The notes under the pieces: model-generated | What the model was told of the DNA's origin: nothing | The model's input: the letters and a program-made list of their open reading frames with translations, nothing else | Databases searched by the model: none | Assembly: GCA_030668165.1 (NCBI GenBank) | Contig: DAOUUM010000023.1 | Location: 1 to 17,225 of the forward strand | Source of the DNA: Candidatus Heimdallarchaeota archaeon | GTDB taxonomy: Archaea > Asgardarchaeota > Heimdallarchaeia > Heimdallarchaeales > Kariarchaeaceae | Direction: 5' to 3' | DNA: 17,225 bases | Made by a program: the position numbers and the translations under genes | Shown here: positions 15,031-17,225 of the stretch, piece after piece | How the letters are laid out: the number at the start of each line of letters is the position of its first letter | Position numbering within the stretch: position 1 is the first letter of the stretch

Positions 15031-15706
15031 TTTCATTTCCTCCAATATTTTTAAGTTTCCTTCTGTCTCTTAGAATGGACACTCCTGTTATCATAGAGGG
15101 AATCGCCATAATGAAAATTGCAGATAGATAAATCGGGATCCATTTTGCAAAGAACGAGCTTGGTGGAAAACCATACAGATTAATCAGTGGAACTAAATTA
15201 TTTTCCCTATCAATGAATATCGTCTCCTGTTGTGGAAATCTGAATGAATAGGGATTATTTTCACCTTCTGTCACATTTCCTTTTGTGCGTGCCAATATTG
15301 TTATGTTAATAAAGAAAGTATCAGCAAGTGTGGTTGGTATGAAGATCTGTTCGAGTTGAATTTCCTCACCTATTGTATTGATTGACTGCTGAGGAGTATC
15401 TGAACTGAAGGCTAATTGTACTCCATCTTCATCTGTATCGGTTCCATATATCACATATGTTATCGCATTAACCTCAATACTTGATATATTATCGGGTAAT
15501 GAATTAATTGTAATGTTTAGGTATAGTGTCTGATTGGAGTTTTCATTCCAAATCAGGGGAGCCTGAGCAAAGGTAGAGAATTCATAATTTGGTCCCATAT
15601 TAAAATCATGGGTGATCCCAAGGTACAGGTTCTGACCCTGTACTGAGTAAATACTGGAATATATTATTAAAAGTAAAATTAGTGAACTGAGATATTTTTT
15701 TTCCAT
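15023..15706 (-). CDS. Signal-peptide, single-TM surface protein of the DUF58 operon
   Basis: 227 residues: signal peptide 1-24 (KK then LSSLILLLIIYSSIYSVQG, likely cleaved before QNLY), a beta-rich ectodomain (25-187), a transmembrane helix (about 189-211) and a short basic cytoplasmic tail (RDRRKLKN). The ectodomain has five N-x-S/T sequons (N58, N64, N73, N134, N144) and an acidic DTDEDG run (90-95) that could bind calcium, though this is only suggestive. Orientation is therefore outside-in, type I. ATG at 15706 has GGAGG at 15714-15718, 7 nt upstream, inside the end of the previous gene (gap 12 nt). Its 3' end overlaps the 8-TM gene by 8 nt. Likely a surface subunit of the membrane complex; in bacterial DUF58/Bat clusters comparable single-TM beta-rich proteins occur, but I see no direct homology. 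Family not recognised. Confidence 0.85.
   Translation of the reverse strand: MEKKYLSSLILLLIIYSSIYSVQGQNLYLGITHDFNMGPNYEFSTFAQAPLIWNENSNQTLYLNITINSLPDNISSIEVNAITYVIYGTDTDEDGVQLAFSSDTPQQSINTIGEEIQLEQIFIPTTLADTFFINITILARTKGNVTEGENNPYSFRFPQQETIFIDRENNLVPLINLYGFPPSSFFAKWIPIYLSAIFIMAIPSMITGVSILRDRRKLKNIGGNENE
15039..15043 (-). promoter_or_regulatory. Shine-Dalgarno site GGAGG fixing the start of the 8-TM protein
   Basis: GGAGG with an 8-nt spacer to ATG 15030. An ATG at 15036 is only 2 nt away and the TTG at 15045 overlaps the site, so the start at 15030 (MSEISIQIRR) is the best supported. Confidence 0.75.
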
Positions 15707-15718
15707 ATTAATTCCTCC

Positions 15719-17225
15719 TCAATATTTTAGGTCCCTTAATACCTGATCGATGAGTTGAGAATATTCATATAATTCTTCATATGTAAACTCAATCAATTCT
15801 TCATCCCTTAGATATTCATTTCCCCTGGATAATAATTCTGTGAGTAATGAGTCATCGAAGTTGGGCATGGTCTTATTTAATTCATTGACAATCTGATGAC
15901 CTTCCATTAAATTGATATCGCGACCTATAATATTTGATAAAATGTCCTTCAGTTTCCAATACTGTCCAATTATACTTTTGGTATAATCTGATTTATTGTC
16001 ACTGTCTGTAGCTGCGGCCAGGGCATCAATTTGGGCTTTTTCAACGAATATATTTTCTTCCTGTTGTTGCTCGGTTCTTTCTATCAATTTTTGATAGCGT
16101 CTCTTAAAAACCCAGTAGGCAATCAAAAATGAAATGAGAGGGGCAATCAACCCCATAAGAGCAAATAGTAAAATTTCATCCCGGGCGACATCAATATAAT
16201 CCTGTGTCTCTCTAATCACTACCTGTTGCTGTTGAAAATCAACGTTCAGATTTTCCAGTGCCTCAATTGCACTAACATATGAGAAAGTTACCTGGGTCTC
16301 AAAAACATCATGAAAAGCATCCATCTGTCTGTCCCCACTATAAAATGTGACATTCCATCTCCCTCCGCTTGTACTGATATCCACAAGATCCGAAGGAGAT
16401 GCACTGTATAGATATGCACCCTGTGGTAGTAAAACCGTATATGTGAGATCAACATGGAAAAACATATCGTCTTGTGTCATGAACTCGACTGGTCTGAAAT
16501 ACTCTGACCACAATCTGTCCATAAAGACCAGCATTCCATGATTATCATAGATAACATATGGTTTCTCGATAGTGTAACTGAATGACAGACCGTTGAGAGT
16601 TACTTTGTACCTATTATCTTCATCCTCGGAATTAAGTTTATTGCCATTTTCATCAAAAGCTTCAAAAGAAACTACACTAGACACATTAACGTATACGTAT
16701 ACATATTCCCTACCAACAGGTAATGTCAGTTTTGTGGTTTCCATAAGGGTCATATCCTTTTGTAACTCAATCTGAGTGTTCTGAATAATTCGATCATTCT
16801 CAATCTGATTAGTCACAATACTGGGATCGAATGATAAATTGGTAACATCATCCCCATTTCCTATGAAATTATCATCCATTAAATGATCTGAGATCAATGT
16901 ACCAGAGAAAATTACTGGAATTATTATCAGAGCTGATAAAAATAGTGATTTAACAGGTACTCTCATTGATTGGTCCTCTTCTATATCGGAAACAGATCTA
17001 CGAGGTAATTCTCTTGCCTGATTTAATTTTGGTTCAAATCTTTGCCGAGCAAGCAGATATGCAAAAAATATAGAAATCAATGAAGCAACAATGGCAAGAG
17101 AGGATATTATGATGAAGGATGCATTAAGTATATCCAGTTTATCTTCCTCCTCCAATCGCTCCTGTTGGACCTGCTGATTTTGATAAATCTGCTCAGTAAA
17201 GGCCAGGAATATCTGATCAAAAGAA
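15719..17225 (-). CDS. Multi-pass ectodomain membrane protein with cytoplasmic helical tail; 5' end outside window
   Basis: The frame is open to the right edge: upstream of a TTG at 17155 it continues with no stop (...FTEQIYQNQQVQQERLEEED), so at least 501 residues are visible and the true start lies beyond 17225. No ATG in frame precedes the first membrane helix. Visible numbering: Gln/Glu-rich juxtamembrane segment (11-33), TM 35-59, basic cytoplasmic loop with RQRFEPKL, TM 92-113, beta-rich ectodomain 114-320 (three sequons; LPQGAYLYSASPSD strand near 266-279), Gln-rich juxtamembrane helix, TM 350-373, then an acidic, Gln-rich linker and a helical cytoplasmic tail (415-501: GQYWKLKDILSNIIGR, then LLTELLSRGNEYLRDEEL). 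The tail resembles in layout the DUF4129-type tails of MoxR/DUF58 clusters, but this is unconfirmed. The juxtamembrane-TM-basic pattern occurs twice, hinting at a duplicated ectodomain unit. It ends with a TGA overlapping the next gene's Shine-Dalgarno region. Confidence 0.85.
   Translation of the reverse strand, partial: SFDQIFLAFTEQIYQNQQVQQERLEEEDKLDILNASFIIISSLAIVASLISIFFAYLLARQRFEPKLNQARELPRRSVSDIEEDQSMRVPVKSLFLSALIIIPVIFSGTLISDHLMDDNFIGNGDDVTNLSFDPSIVTNQIENDRIIQNTQIELQKDMTLMETTKLTLPVGREYVYVYVNVSSVVSFEAFDENGNKLNSEDEDNRYKVTLNGLSFSYTIEKPYVIYDNHGMLVFMDRLWSEYFRPVEFMTQDDMFFHVDLTYTVLLPQGAYLYSASPSDLVDISTSGGRWNVTFYSGDRQMDAFHDVFETQVTFSYVSAIEALENLNVDFQQQQVVIRETQDYIDVARDEILLFALMGLIAPLISFLIAYWVFKRRYQKLIERTEQQQEENIFVEKAQIDALAAATDSDNKSDYTKSIIGQYWKLKDILSNIIGRDINLMEGHQIVNELNKTMPNFDDSLLTELLSRGNEYLRDEELIEFTYEELYEYSQLIDQVLRDLKY

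Noticed and set aside
16692..16703. Perfect 12-nt palindrome GTATACGTATAC
   Set aside because: It lies inside codons for alternating Tyr-Val (YVYVYV) in a beta strand; codon repetition explains it without invoking an operator.
15719..17155. Ribophorin-I-like (oligosaccharyltransferase) ectodomain
   Set aside because: The LP-x-GAY strand and beta-rich ectodomain before a TM recall ribophorin I, but no diagnostic motif is visible and the operon context is DUF58, not N-glycosylation.
1..17225. CRISPR array, tRNA/rRNA genes, transposons or integrase sites
   Set aside because: No regularly spaced direct repeats, no tRNA-like or rRNA segments, no transposase/integrase reading frames and no terminal inverted repeats were seen.

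Overview
The window reads as A+T-rich archaeal chromosome, densely packed with genes that have strong Shine-Dalgarno sites. The archaeal assignment rests on a TrmB-type winged helix, a consensus TATA box (TTTATATA, no bacterial -35/-10) ahead of an operon, a zinc-ribbon membrane protein, and secreted proteins crowded with N-glycosylation sequons. Asgard archaea are a plausible source given the long coiled-coil proteins and unusual domain mixes, but no marker gene here settles the lineage.

Layout. (1) 1-436, minus strand: 5' part of an M24 (Xaa-Pro peptidase/creatinase) gene that runs off the left edge. (2) 437-552: divergent promoter region. (3) 553-1581, plus strand: zinc-ribbon polytopic membrane protein, possibly a catalytically dead site-2-protease relative. 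(4) 1587-8234, minus strand: three-gene operon, read as P-loop STAND/AAA ATPase, then a 432-residue coiled-coil protein, then a 1220-residue protein whose TrmB-like helix-turn-helix and TrmB-like C-terminal domain are separated by about 1000 residues of coiled coil. (5) 8235-8395: intergenic region with a clear TATA box for operon 4. (6) 8396-17225, minus strand: six-gene operon with overlapping or nearly touching ends, centred on a DUF58 (von Willebrand A-like) protein. Its other members are a large ectodomain protein with a cytoplasmic helical tail (open at the right edge), a signal-peptide/single-TM protein, an about 8-TM protein, a secreted CARDB-type single-TM protein, and a very large polytopic protein with a degenerate CPBP-like core and HEAT-like tail.

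How they may work together. DUF58 proteins commonly act with MoxR AAA ATPases and membrane partners in folding or activating envelope proteins. Operon 6 looks like a divergent archaeal version of that cluster; the MoxR gene is not in the window and would be expected beyond 17225. Operon 4 is the best candidate for an undescribed system: an ATPase made with two very long, almost cysteine-free coiled-coil proteins, one carrying a DNA-binding-type head. A DNA-tethered or nucleoid/cytoskeleton-like ATP-driven assembly is a reasonable hypothesis, but the sequence alone does not establish the function.
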